DNA of 64,000 bases. Origin: Dolomedes plantarius (Eukaryota > Arthropoda > Arachnida > Araneae > Dolomedidae). Each line of letters starts with the position of its first letter. Within the stretch, counting starts at the first letter, position 1. The notes below the pieces were generated by a model. That model was not told the DNA's origin and searched no databases. It saw only the letters and a program-made list of their open reading frames with translations. This document shows positions 20,691-36,945 of this stretch, piece after piece. The position numbers and the translations under genes are program-made. The stretch lies in the NCBI GenBank assembly GCA_907164885.2, contig OU015497.1, forward strand, positions 69,901,429 through 69,965,428, in the 5' to 3' direction.

Positions 20691-21955
20691 TGTAGCAAAA
20701 ATTGACCTTAACGTTATCAACGAACCAACCAAATCCCTGTGAAAGTATGGATGCAAATGTGCTGTTCCACCAGATAGATCTTGACTCAGATACTAGGTGC
20801 TCCCATAATAAAATATTTTTAAAAATTACTTGCAGGCTTAAAAAAAAAACAGTGAACAGGCAGAAAACCTTGAAACAACTGAAAAAGGGAAGAGAAATTT
20901 TGGGACGCAGTGGTTATTTTTCGGCCCAAAAAACCCAGTAGGATTGCGCTAAAGCTTGAAATATTTAAATTAAATCATGGGTATTTAATTTATATAATCT
21001 AACTGATGCTAGGGATGAAATGTTTCAAAGAATTTCTAGAAAAATGGGTTACATGCAAAAAATCGAAAAAAAATCTTTGATTATTTTTGCCCTTTAAAGA
21101 TATTGAATGCACATGAAGTCAAACAAGCGGGAAAAAAAATAAAGAGTATCTTAGGTTGATATAAGTACCATCAAAGCTTTTACAAATCAAGAACAAAAAT
21201 CGTAGTTTTATCTAATTGCAGATTTTATTTTTAATAAATTATAAATGATAAGATCTTTTTCTTAAGATCTTTGGTTAAGATCTTTATTTTTTAAAAGATA
21301 CGATCAATATGTTTTATTTGAAATAATGTTATACATTAAATGCTAACATTTAAAGCTCGGATGATTTTTATTTTTGTTGAAATAATGTTTTCATTTATAA
21401 CATCTTATATTTCATGTGTCCATATATTCATGTGTCCATGTTTTTTTCATATTAGGTAAGATCGCCAGGAGTTCCATTGTCCGTAAAATCGAGTTAATTG
21501 AATTCTGCCTCATCGTTACATTATTTTTCCCCTTTCACTTTTTAGGGTAAGATCACTGACTTTCGATATATGTAAAAATGTATGAGAGTACCTACAATGG
21601 AAATTAATGAAATCCGGACTCGTGAAAAACACTTTAAAAACATTTAAAAGGAATTTATCCGTTTCTTCCCTGGGCTTACAAATAGAAAATGTATTAATCC
21701 AAACCCCATTATCCGATGTTTGAAATATAATATTCATTTTTCATAATAAAATGCTCAATAGTTTGAAATAGGGAATGATTCTTCGGCGCATACTTTATTT
21801 TACTTATCTAATTTCTGACTCGCTTGTAGTGTGCTTCTTTCAGACACTTTTAGAAAAACTCTGTGTTGAATATCCCGTCTCCACTTCTAGCTGCGAGAAA
21901 GAATTTTGAACGATTCTTCCCATGAAACAAGCGTGTTAAAAAGTGAATACGGTCT
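20691..21955. other. AT-rich stretch, nothing identified
   Basis: Short AAGATCTTT repeats occur at about 21250-21290. No gene is supported. Confidence 0.4.
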
Positions 21956-22312
21956 CGAGGTAGCCTAGTGGTAAAGCGTCTGCTGTCGGCGCCGACGTTG
22001 CTCTTAGTTCGAATCCCGATAAGCACCATTAAGTACATTTGTTGTAGGCCGGATATGGGTACGTTAAATCCGTAAACAGGAAAGTTCTTCTATCAAGGCA
22101 GATAGGATGGGAGAATGTACAATCCCCCAAGATGTCGCTCCTGGGGGGAGGGGGGCTTTCGTTCAAAAATGAGGTGGCAACCAGCCAAGTCAGACTCTGA
22201 TCCCTGTGGGGCTGTTATAAACCGGAGCCGTACTGCTCAGCCCGCAAAGCTTATATGGACCTAATCAGGAACTTCTTGCCTGGGGGCATTACCAACAACA
22301 ACAACAGACGAC
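21956..22312 (+). mobile_element. SINE, uninterrupted reference copy
   Basis: The tRNA-like head has A-box-like TAGCCTAGTGGTAAAGCG and B-box-like GTTCGAATCCC (about 22006-22018). It is followed by GGCCGGATATGGG (22049-22061), a middle region with a G-run, the 3' block (ACTCTGATCCCTGTGG, AAACCGGAGCCG) and a CAA tail. This copy shows the full order of parts for the family. Confidence 0.75.
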
Positions 22313-23055
22313 CATATTGCCTCTGACATAAAGTAGGTTGATCAAACAACCAAATGTTGTTTCTGAAGCAAAAGTCCCTATTGCATGAATTTCAGATCTA
22401 ATACTATATATATTATATTAAATTTAGGTAAAAATTATAATTTGAATAATTTACCTTAAATGCGTTGTCTGTTCCATTCGGGAAATTATGTCTTCTGCTA
22501 CGGTAGTAACGGTAGCAATTGTCTTGTATTTTATACAAAAAACATTGAGATTTTAAAAAATGTTCGTAATACAGTAGTTTATATGATAAACAATTTATAC
22601 TTTCGGCTTAGAATGAAACATACTATCGTGCATAGGCAAATAACCTCTCAATAATTCAAGTTCTCTCTGTTCATTAGGTCGGTCAATGGTTGATTTGTGT
22701 TTACCAAGTCCTTACTTATTCAATTCTTATACCGGTTCGAAGAACGATCACGTTTTTTTTAATGAAGATATTTTGCTGAGAATGAAGACAAAACTCATTA
22801 GGTAGAAATTAAATAAATGCTAAGATTACAATATATGTACCCTGAAGGAACATGTTCACGTTATAGAATTTAAGTATGTACAAAAACCTTAATACAACAA
22901 GGAAATTTACATTTTAAAACTACTACGTGAAAAGATTTAATAAAGAGCAAGCAATCTATAGTCACAAAATACATGTTTCATCAAAAAATTGACAATATTT
23001 TTTTTATTTTCCATTCTTAAATTTTTAAATTATAGTACTAAATTGGGTTTGTTAT
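22313..23055. other. AT-rich stretch, nothing identified
   Basis: No supported feature. Confidence 0.4.
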
Positions 23056-23661
23056 TACGGGGGATGTTCAAATTATAAACGGAATTTTAATTTTTCTTAA
23101 ATTCTATTTGCATCAGGGTTACCGAACATTTTTCTTATCAAAAAGTAATCCTTTTTAGATTTATATTATTATATAAATCTAAAATATTTTATATATTTTT
23201 TATCACCAGGTCACCAGTAATTATTTTTTTAACATAACTGTTTAATATCAACCATGGACGTTTTAAATTCTGTTGCATGACGAATAATCATAAAGTTTTT
23301 AGTTAGAGAAAGAGGAAAACCCTCCGAAACGTTGGTGAGACTGACTTCACAATTCGTAGAAATATATTTATCCAAGACTCAAGTTAACGAGTGGTGCAAA
23401 ATTTTCAAAACCTTCAAAAGGGAAGGCGCAATTAACGCTTCTCTTTAAAGGTTGCCTCATCGAAGTTGTGCAATTGTTGTTTGCGATAACAACCAAAACT
23501 TTTCTACGAAAAGGGAATCAGGAAGCTAGTGGAAAGATGGAAAAATTGTATCGCGAGAGAAGAAAATTATGTCGAGAAATAAGAGCTAAATATGTAACGT
23601 GATATTTTGATTTTCTTAATAATATATAAAAAATCATGTTATAACTTAAACATCCCTCGTA
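23056..23661 (+). mobile_element. Internally deleted mariner, second copy type
   Basis: The inverted tips are TACGGGGGATGTTCAAATTA on the left and, inward from the right, TACGAGGGATGTTTAAGTTA. At 606 bp it is roughly half of a full mariner. The first and last parts of the transposase remain, fused by deletion of the middle. Confidence 0.7.
23255..23582 (+). pseudogene. mariner transposase, N- and C-terminus fused by deletion
   Basis: From ATG 23255 the peptide, after one stop, reads IIIKFLVRERGKPSETLVRL and LSKTQVNEWCKIFK, the N-terminal helix-turn-helix region of mariner transposases. Near 23497-23582, in another frame, it reads FYEKGIRKLVERWKNCIARE then NYVEK and a stop, the usual mariner C-terminus. 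The catalytic core is gone. Deletion derivatives of this kind are common in mariner families. Confidence 0.75.
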
Positions 23662-23702
23662 TGTTAGTCTGATCTCATTTGTTGTGAATGTCATCGGATG
23701 AA

Positions 23703-23961
23703 ACATATAGCACACAGGCAAGAAAAGTGACACAACACAAAAATGCAGCATTTGAGAAAAATCAACCTAAATAATACTACACAGCTTGAACTAGCATTGC
23801 AATAAAATTGATACAACTGCCCTCAGGAGGTCAAATTGCGAGATAGAGGTGTGTCACTTTTCGTGCACGTTAGGGCACTGCATACATATTTTTCAATGAC
23901 ATAACCTCAAAATTGCCATTTTTTGACTTGTGTCACTTTTTTTTCTGGGGTGCGATATGTC
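23703..23961. mobile_element. MITE with ~57-bp inverted ends
   Basis: The left end has ACATATAGCAC and then AAAAGTGACACAAC. Read inward, the right end has ACATATCGCAC and then AAAAGTGACACAAG. The ends match over about 57 bp. No coding potential is seen and the target duplication is unclear. Confidence 0.55.
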
Positions 23962-25680
23962 ATGCAATTTATATTTTATTAAGATTATACAAATTGATTT
24001 AGATAGAAGTAACTTAGAAAGGAAGTCAAAAACATTTTACAGTGACAGTATATGCAATACTCTCACTTAAATTTACTTTCACGGCATTAAAAAGAAACAT
24101 TCTCATGCTTATTCAAAAATTCTTCCACTCAGCCTACGATAATCACTTATAACACTTAATATCCTTCAGGCGATTGTTAAAGTATCTAAAATCTGAAGAA
24201 AACATATGACAAAATTCATTTTCCCCTAGAGCAGAAAGTAACTTGAGTTTTCTTTAGCTTTTCCCATAGCATTAGTAGTATTTGAAAAGAATTGCTTTTC
24301 ATCCCAGAATAAACTACTTAAATATTATGTTATCCCTGAAGCGCTGGGAGAAAAACAGAGCCATATAGATAATGAAAGTGTGCGGATAAAAGGAGATAAA
24401 ATATTTGAAAGAATCACTTGTATCAGAGTACAGAACGTGTACTTAAAATTTCATAAAGTAATGAATAAATTATGATGTTTAAAACGAAGGAAATTTTATT
24501 ATTTAAGTATTGCATTAGAAAAATGTATTTTCGTGGCTAATTTTCTTACTTTAAAGCTGTTCTGTATTATGCAGTCATTTCACATATGATAGAATATATA
24601 TTCTTTATGTTTTTGGTATTAAATATATTAAGAAAATATATTACATTTAATTATATAGCAATCACTGAGTTTCTTTAACTAATACTTAAAGAATATATTT
24701 TTTGCTAATATTTTGCATTTGTCAACAGATATCTATCGCATCTTTTATTTTGGCTTTAGGATATTTCTAAGTTATAAATTGATAATGTATATTCTGATTA
24801 AACAGACCAATACAAATTTATCTTTTTTAATGTGATTCATACAATGTGCAATATATTAAATGTTATATACTCAACTGTCTGTAAAATAAAAAGGTGACTT
24901 TCTGGTAAATATTAGCATGTTTCGTCTACCAATGTTTAAGGATAGATCGTATGAGGGCAGCTATAATTAATCAAATATAGTGTACTCCATAACATTTCAA
25001 GTTCATCAGCCATATAGCATGATATTCCAGACTTGAGTGTATAGAGGTAGGATGCGCTAAATGGAATTTTCGTCTTTTGCTCTGGTTAAAGTTCATTTTC
25101 CGGTATAGAAAAAAATATCATTAATATGAACTGTTTGAGAGCCAATTTAAGCATACTATAAACACAAACACAAGAATTTTCCAATGGAGAAGCAGAAGTG
25201 GTAGCTTCTTGCTTGTTCATTGCAGTAAATGCTGTTATATTGGTCATAATTTGGTCCTTTTTAAGTCTTGATGATATTCTTTTACGGAATCAATGCAGTT
25301 TATTACAGCACATCATTTGCATGTGATATGATAGTTTATGATAATGACAGGGGCATACTTTCGGCGTATTTATCACTGAGGCCTCATAACACATATGAAG
25401 ATATACATTAACTGAGATAGTATTTTACTAAAATAAAGTAAAATATACATTAAATTTTTACATACCTTTCAGTAAATGTAGGAATCCCAGACTCGTGCAA
25501 TAGAAATTATTATATTTCAAAAGGTCTCTAATTAATTGAAATTCAAGATGCAAAGATTAGAATTATCTTTTACCAGTACAAGGCGTCTTTCAGTGTCACT
25601 GAGACATCTCTGTACTGACTTCTTTTGTTAATCAATATATCGTATCTTTTTTAAGTATAATTCCACTGTCTTGTAGTGTA
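23962..25680. other. AT-rich stretch with one hairpin
   Basis: No gene is supported. A 44-base hairpin (25574-25617) has matched arms CAGTACA / TGTACTG at the outside and CAGTG / CACTG at the loop. Confidence 0.4.
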
Positions 25681-25938
25681 TATCTTTGAAGCCCGGTATA
25701 AAGAGCTTAAGTCAAAAACAGTGATTTTTAGATATTTGTTATTACTGATTAAAAAGACAAAAATATTTTGAATGGTCTAAAAGGCTTCAGTCTATCAATT
25801 TTGTATACACAATTACATGTCTTTGTACAAAAGACTCAAGTTGAAATTATAGTTCTGCGATTGGTATAAAAGCCAATAACGTGGTATATTTAAATAAGTG
25901 TTTTTGACTTAAGCCCTTTATACAGGGCGTCAAAGATA
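25681..25938. mobile_element. MITE family M1, copy 2
   Basis: It starts TATCTTTGAAGCCCGGTATA and ends with the inverse; read inward the right end is TATCTTTGACGCCCTGTATA. The tips match over about 40 bp including GCTTAAGTCAAAAACA. The interior matches copy 1 at 16726-16963. Confidence 0.75.
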
Positions 25939-26004
25939 AAACGTGTGTGCATTTGTTTTGCTTATTAGAAGCTCAAACATTCAGATTAAAGATATATCTT
26001 CAAA

Positions 26005-26155
26005 AAAATATTAAAAAAAATTATTTTATGATTACCGTCTCCTAACCATTTAAAATGTGGTTGGTGATGTTATAAAAAAAAGTTATTTTATGACTACCGT
26101 CTCTTAACCATTTAAAATTTGTTTGTTGTTGTTAAAAAAAGTTATTTTAAGAATT
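26005..26155. repeat. Short tandem repeat of ~75-bp units
   Basis: Two diverged units share TTATTTTATGA, TACCGTCTC and TAACCATTTAAAAT. A third partial TTATTTTA follows. Confidence 0.55.
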
Positions 26156-27353
26156 ATGTATTAGGATATTTAAATGTATTTTGCTTGCGTTCAGGATTAA
26201 TCAACTAATGCACAGATTATGGGTAATTAGAGTTAGTTCAATACAATGAAATCTTAAAGAAATAATTCTCTCACTTTTTAAATGTTTTTGAACTTAATTT
26301 TCGTTCATGTACACAGAACTAATATGTCAACAAACATATCTGTTTAATTCTAAATAGTAGTTTTATTTCAATTAACTTTCCTTGTTAGATTAAATTGACT
26401 CCTTCCATTAAGCTGTTAGATTATTTATTCTATTTGATTTAATTTCTAAATCTTTAGTTTCACTTCCTGGAATGCACCTTACAGGAATAAAAACAGAAAT
26501 CAAATGTAAAACTAATGAAATAATAAAAATATTTATAATAGAAAGGGGCAGAAATATAAACTTTTAACTGAAAATAAATAATCTTATTCACTCAGGAAAA
26601 TTAGTGCAATCGAAATCAAGCAGCAAAAAATGTCCTTCCATCATGTAGTGTACTGTGTCGTGATATCAAGTAAAGAGATTTAATTGAACTTTAAAATCTT
26701 TTGAAAAGAAGAAACAAAGTGCATCAACAGTTACAAAGGTTAACAGTTATAAAAATCTCTTACACTGCATCCATTCTGAAACAAAGGAAGCTGAATTCAG
26801 TAGGGATACAGAAGGGAATTGCTACTGAGGGTAAGTTATTGCCACTTATTTTTTCAGACGTCACGTCGTTGCACATTATGCTTTAATTACTTCTGTAAGG
26901 ATTGGAGGAAATATACCTTTTGAGAAATCCCTCCCGCAATCCTATAATGACCTGGAAGCCCGAGAATGAAGAAAATTGAACAAACTGACAATTAATTACC
27001 AAACAGATTTAATGGTAAGTGTTTCCGTCATTTGTACAAAGGAAAGTTAATAGCTCTCAAAGCAAGAAATTGGTTTCTCCGCAAGGGTGATGAAGCGTTT
27101 GAAGATGAGAATTACCTGTGTGTTTCAATAACAGCTTTTATTTAAGTGTAACGAAAAGTATTTTAAAAGTAAGGAAAATCAGCACCAAAATTTCTCTTTA
27201 AATGTTTCACAGGAAATGCAGCAGATTTTGTAGTCTGTTAAATTTATTTGCTTACAGTTAATTGGTCAATCCAAAACCGATTCTTTTTCTAGCGTAATTA
27301 GTTGATTAGATTATATTCCCAAACCATGGAATACGATTTAATACATACATTTA
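26156..27353. other. AT-rich stretch, nothing identified
   Basis: No supported gene or repeat. Confidence 0.4.

Positions 27354-30721
<3,368 letters not shown>

Positions 30722-30805
<84 letters not shown>
30722..30805. repeat. (TA)n microsatellite, right segment
   Basis: A TA tract starting right after the Tc1 element. Confidence 0.95.
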
Positions 30806-30808
<3 letters not shown>

Positions 30809-31160
30809 GATAGTACCAGTCAAAACTTGACGGTAAAATACATATCGTTATAAATTTAGTATTAAAAGTACTATTGAAAATACAATAATAAACAGAAATT
30901 AAAAACATTACCATCGTAATAGAATGCTTTACGAAAAATCACATGAAAGCCACGTGTGAGCACATGAAAGCTTATACACGTGTGTTGGCAATTTTTTAGT
31001 CAGACACGTAGTTTTAGCATAAATTTAACAGGAGTGTTAAATTTATATACGTGTGTTAGCAATTTAGAAATATTCAATTAAACACTTTTAAAAATTTAAG
31101 AAAATTTTGCGGTTATGTTAGGTATTCGCTTTGAAAAGTACTCTACCGTACAGACAGTTG
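30806..31160. other. AT-rich stretch with a short repeat
   Basis: ATGAAAGC..ACGTGTG motifs repeat near 30940-30985. No gene is seen. Confidence 0.4.
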
Positions 31161-32150
31161 TCATAGGGACATGACAGTAGTTTCACGGCCAGGAGCAGGA
31201 GAATTGAAAATTACAGAACGAAGTAAAATAATTGCTAAACTTAAGAAAGAAACATGGCAAATGACGGGCAATAAAAAGAGAGGGGAGAAAGCCAGCAATA
31301 TACCGAAACGAGATTTATAGTTTGTGCTCGTAGCAAGAAGTATAAGATAAAAGTTCAAGGGAGTGAGTTGCACGAATAGAAGAAAAGAAGAAAGGGAAAA
31401 CTAAATTTATGATGGCTATAAAACAGGCCACCCTGCTTGAAGCCGAAGCATGGGAAAAAGTTCAGTTAGAGAGAGAATTTTATAAATCCCGTCCTCGATG
31501 CGCATTGGTGAAAAGGAGATTGAGAAGATGCAGCTACGGACGAATGGCAATGGCAGGGTAATAATATGACCAATGGAAATTGTAAGAGGCGGAGTCAACA
31601 TTAATAAGAGAAAATAATATGAAATAAGAAAAGAAGGCACATATACCTATGATGAGAGTTTGTTAGAAGTTTTGGAGATAGAAGTGGTGTCAAGGTATAT
31701 ATACCCATGAGGAGAGTTAGTTAGAAGTTTGGAGATAGAAGTAGTGTCGAGCGCCCAGTGTTCCGTGCCGAGGGTCTGCAAGGAGTGAAGGCGTCAGAGA
31801 ACCGATGATGAGCGTGCCCCAGTGTCCCGTGTAGAGTATCAGCCATGATTGACTGAGCCTTATACCAGACGATGAAAGTGTCCTAGTTCCGTGCGATGAT
31901 AATACAACGAAGTTCGTCTTTACGAGTGCCAGTCGCCCATCATAGTGATCCAACAGTCATCTTTCGAGGTACCGACTTTTTGCGTTTCCTTTTTATATTA
32001 CTCTCATTGCTTCTCAGTGTGTAGCCTTAATAACTAATATAGAGCGCGATGAGGATGTTATTGAGTATAAGATGTTAAGTAGATGACCGATAATTCGTAA
32101 AAAAACAATTCAATTAATATGATGTTATACTTATATATATGAGGAAATAT
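31161..32150 (+). other. Purine-rich, GC-richer stretch of unknown nature
   Basis: On the plus strand 31170-31318 is open (MTVVSRPGAGELKITERSKI...), Lys-rich, 49 codons, with no recognised homology. A ~58-bp duplication (GTTAGAAGTTT..GGAGATAGAAGT) occurs at about 31645-31750. CCAGTGTTCCGTG-like motifs repeat at 31757, 31820 and 31880. It may be the leader or LTR of an unrecognised retroelement. Confidence 0.3.
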
Positions 32151-32199
32151 TGGTAGTAATGGAACATGGATATATGAGTGATTATGTTTATAAAATGTT

Positions 32200-32560
32200 A
32201 TCATAACAAGTGAATGAATTAAATATATTTGTCGTAGTAATGAAGTTGAGAGTAATATGTGTAGATGAAGTACGAAAGATTGTCATAATAATTGAATGAA
32301 TTAAATATAGGTGTTGTGGGGAATTAATTTAGTAGTAATGAAGTTGAGAGTAATATGTGCAGATAAAGTACTAAAGATGTTCATAATAATTGAATGAATT
32401 AAATATGGGAGTTGTGGTGAATTAATTTAGTAGTAATGAAGTTGAGAGTAATATGTGTAGATGAAGTACGAAATATTGTCATAATAATTGAATGAATTAA
32501 ATATGTGTCGTAGAGAATTAATTTAGTAGTAAAGAAGTTGTGAGTAATGTGTAAATGCAG
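32200..32560. repeat. ~98-bp minisatellite, three-plus units
   Basis: Units start at 32234, 32332, 32430 and 32526 (GTAGTAATGAAGTTGAGAGT). Each contains ATAATTGAATGAATTAAATA. The period is 96-98 bp with few substitutions between units. Confidence 0.85.
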
Positions 32561-32884
32561 GAGGAAATATTTAGAAACTTGTAGCGTATTATTTATGTGT
32601 GTTAATAACCAATAAATTAATTTGTCAGTGTAAACCAGAGTTGTTTCCATCATTTGGGAATCACAACAATTAATCAATGTACTAACCACAATCTTAAGCA
32701 ATGAATTCTAAATCAAAAATTAATCATCATCATTATTAGTATATTTAATATCTAATAACACCAACAAATTTATATAAAACAAAACTTTTTCACTGCCACA
32801 ACAGTTTTGAAAATATCACTGCGCATGCATCGAGTTTGCAACTTTCTGAAAATACTAAATTTTACATTATTGAAATATCTGGTT

Positions 32885-32886
<2 letters not shown>

Positions 32887-32950
<64 letters not shown>
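32887..32950. repeat. (TA)n microsatellite
   Basis: It ends exactly at the left tip of the rosa-type element. The tract resumes at 34263. Confidence 0.95.
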
Positions 32951-32954
<4 letters not shown>

Positions 32955-34256
32955 GGCTGTTCGCACATTTTTAGACGAATTTGGTAAGCTTTAATAAAAA
33001 ATCGTTTGCTGCAAAAGAAATAATTGCAGTTGTACTATGTTTTTAAAAGTAAAAATTATCATCTGCGGCTTGAAAGTTTTGTTTTTATTCAAAATGGCGT
33101 TTTTAACAAAGCAGTGGTTCGAAGGCTACATTTATGCTCTTTCCGAAGATAAATATGCATATTCCGTTATCCAAAAACGATCTGAGAGTCATGGTTTTGT
33201 GATATCTAGAGCGTCGATAGGTAATATCGTCAACAAGAAAGGAAAAAAACGTCAAATTGGAGCCTCAAGTGGGACAAAAATTCCAAACAAGTATCCAAGG
33301 AAAAAAACGGACATCTTCGACTATTGCAAAGGTACGTTGTTTAATGTTAAAAGAAAATCCCCTAGTCAAAGGACAGTTGCAAAATCATTAAAATGCTCGG
33401 TGTCCACTGTAAACAAAATGATAAACGTTGATTTAAATCTTAAGAAAGCGAAAAAACGCAATGTGCATCGTCTTCTTCCAAATCATATCGCTGAACGCAG
33501 GACACGTTGCAAAATTCTGTATGAGAAATACTTATCCAAAGAAAAATGGAAAATAATTGTCACAATAGATTAATCATGGGTGTATTTAAATGATTGCAAC
33601 AAAAACATTGCAACAAAACTTTATTATCATAAAAGGGGAGAAAAAATTTAAGTACATGGTTCAAAGAATCGAAAGAAAGTTTTTCTAAGTGATTTATGAT
33701 TGTTGTTGGTTTTTCTAATAATGGCAAGTTAAAAATAAAGAGAGTGGGAAAAAATGTCAAGATTAACTCCAAATACTATCAGGAACATATTTTATCGCCA
33801 ATTCTTCTGAATGAAATACCATCGCTTTACCCACAGTGCCATCAATCTGTGAGACTCCATCAGGACAAAGGTAGCAGTCACACATCAAAATCCACTGTAA
33901 ATTTCCTAAAAGAAATGGAACAAAAAACTGGTATCAAGGACATACCCTTCACTGATATCCCTACTAAATCTCCCGATGTATCACCTATGGATTTTTGTGC
34001 TTTCGGACTTTTAAAATCTGCATTATCCAAACGTCGTCCCAAAACCCTTACAGGACTCTGGAAAGCTGTTCAGGAGGAATGGGATAGAATACCTCTTCTG
34101 ACACTTCAAAAGGCATTAATATCCTGGCAATTGCGGTGTCGAAAGATAGTTCAGAATAAGGGATGTCAAATAGAATATTTAAAATACAAGAATTTTATGT
34201 AATTTAGTTTTGTGAATACAATATACATCGTCTAAAAAATGTGTGAACAGCCTCTG
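32951..34256 (+). mobile_element. rosa-type (DD41D) mariner-like element
   Basis: The inverted tips CAGAGGCTGTTCGCACATTT and (inward from the right) CAGAGGCTGTTCACACATTT match over 28 bp. TA duplicates lie on both sides, within a TA tract. Length is 1306 bp, with one transposase covering most of it. Confidence 0.85.
33094..34202 (+). pseudogene. DD41D (rosa-like) transposase, three breaks
   Basis: The likely start is ATG 33094 (MAFLTKQW...), although an upstream in-frame ATG exists at 33037. The first catalytic Asp is in IVTID at 33568-33570, immediately followed by a TAA (33571-33573) where Glu is expected. Downstream the frame shifts once (near 33645) and meets a TGA before MIVVGFSNNGKLK. 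From 33696 it is open to the stop: second Asp in LHQDKGSSHTS and third Asp in SPDVSPMDFCAFG, with 41 residues between them. That DD41D spacing defines the rosa family of mariner-like transposases. Basic N-terminal DNA-binding segments are visible. It is non-functional as it stands. Confidence 0.8.
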
Positions 34257-34260
34257 TACG

Positions 34261-34262
<2 letters not shown>

Positions 34263-34320
<58 letters not shown>
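34263..34320. repeat. (TA)n microsatellite
   Basis: Continuation of the tract interrupted by the rosa-type element. Confidence 0.9.
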
Positions 34321-35196
<876 letters not shown>

Positions 35197-35212
35197 CCAC
35201 ATTTCACCGAAG

Positions 35213-35490
35213 CAACGGTGGCTCAGTGGTATCGCTCCCGAGGTCTAATCTGAAGGTCCCAGGTTCGAAAGCAGCCGCCATCAGGTGCTAGAACATCGTT
35301 TATTTTAATTTGCTCTGCATGCAAATTTACCTATTATTTATTTCAGTTCCGGTTCCAGAGGTTTCTGGAATATTCCTCACACTTCCGGTGGGGAATGTCG
35401 GGAAATATCCGGAGGTGTATTTAAGGTAATGTTCCCCGCAAGCTGGTGAATAAAAACCTGTCCTGAGCTACGCTTCGTATCATTTCTGTA
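35213..35490 (+). mobile_element. tRNA-like head joined to an LTR-like body
   Basis: 35217-35285 has a clear tRNA-like head (A-box-like TGGCTCAGTGGTA, B-box-like GGTTCGAAA). About 60 bases on, a GC-richer block (35345-35490) contains TATTTAAGG and AATAAA followed by a short tail, an arrangement like the end of an LTR. Whether this is one chimeric SINE or two neighbouring elements cannot be settled here. Confidence 0.45.
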
Positions 35491-36690
35491 TTCCACAAAA
35501 TCGTGACAATATTTCCAATTTTTATATTTTAATGGTAATATTTAGTAACGTTGTAAACAAATGTATAATTTTATTTATAATTTAGTTGCAGATTAATATC
35601 ACTTGTAAAAGCAATTATTTTAGGAAAAGTTTTTAACGTAGGAAAAATGAATGCATGTAGAGAGGGATCTAATGGGTCTATTCCAATCGTTTGGTATACG
35701 TGGTAGCGCTGAAGACACTGACACCTTTATAGAAATCTCATGATATCTAGAATCTGTATTGAATGATTTTATCATTGAAAGTGAAAGGAATTAGAAATTA
35801 ATCTTGTGTTAAATCTTGCACTTATATCTAAGAAAGAATCTATCCTTTCTTAGATATTTAAATATTCACAAAAATAATTCCCTTTGTTTCCCAAACTCAA
35901 TAAAATATATAGTAGGTAAACACTTACTTGCTCACCAATTTCCCGTTAACAATATCGTAGATTCGAAATTTCTTCTTTCAAGTACAGTACTACAACAACA
36001 GAATTTTCTTCGAGCTTAAGTTAATACTTTACATACGTCATTAGATCTACATAGTTAAATCTTTAAAGGTTGTTCAAAGAACTCTTATTTAACTGTTGTT
36101 GCACTTAACAGTTTGTTTGTTTTTACATTTTTAATATGGAAACAGAATACCTCATATGACATCTTTGACATTTGCAAAAATAATAACTCCTTCACATACA
36201 CGAAAGAAACAAAATATTGGTTGTATATAAATTAATGAACATACTTATAGCTAAGAAAAGTTTTGCAAGAATTTATTTGCAATTACTACTTACATAACAT
36301 CATTTTTGCTACTTAAAATAACTATTTGGTTGAAAAATATCCAAACTCATATATGTGTAATTTTTTTTTTTTAATTTTGTATGCTATCATGATAAATACT
36401 CTACAAGACTTTCACTTTTATTTTTTTATTCCCATTAAATATGTAGTGATACTCAGGCAGAGTGAGGATCGCGGAATGATATTGAGTGATTTCTGAGACT
36501 AATCCTCTCTTTCTGAACTCTTGCATATTACCATTAAACTAATATGAGGTCTGAACGTATAAATAAAACTTATAATTTATACGTCAAGCCATTAATAGGC
36601 TATTGTTGTGAGGCCCTGATTACATGTAGAAATACATATATTTATATACTTGGGGACTTTCAAAATGAAGCCATGACGCTAGTTACTGGA
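35491..36690. other. AT-rich stretch, nothing identified
   Basis: No supported gene, repeat or RNA. Confidence 0.4.
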
Positions 36691-36699
36691 GCTATTAAG

Positions 36700-36945
36700 G
36701 CTATGTGCACATGAGAGCGTTGCAACGCGTGTTTCCTAACGCGCGTTGCATCGCGCGTTGAAGAAAGACTACTGATCAAATGATTGCGTACACATGCAAC
36801 GCTTTCTTCTACTAGAAGGCGCGTTGCAACGCGCGTTTGGAGAGTTCCACGCAGATCGCGCTACTGCAGCGCGCCTCGAGTTCCTTTGTGTTGAATTAGA
36901 CCGTACACATGAGAGCGTTGCAACGCGCGCTCTGGGGCAGTTGAC
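36700..36945. repeat. CpG-rich cluster of GCGTTGCAACGC palindromes
   Basis: Three direct units start near 36706, 36787 and 36902. Each has CACATG followed by GAGCGTTGCAACGCGCG or a variant, and the core GCGTTGCAACGC is its own reverse complement. It is strongly GC-rich against the AT-rich surroundings. It may be the terminus of a Harbinger-like MITE, but no boundary is clear. Confidence 0.55.

Noticed and set aside
35217..35285. Functional tRNA gene
   Set aside because: It has A and B boxes but I could not form an acceptor stem; more likely a SINE head.
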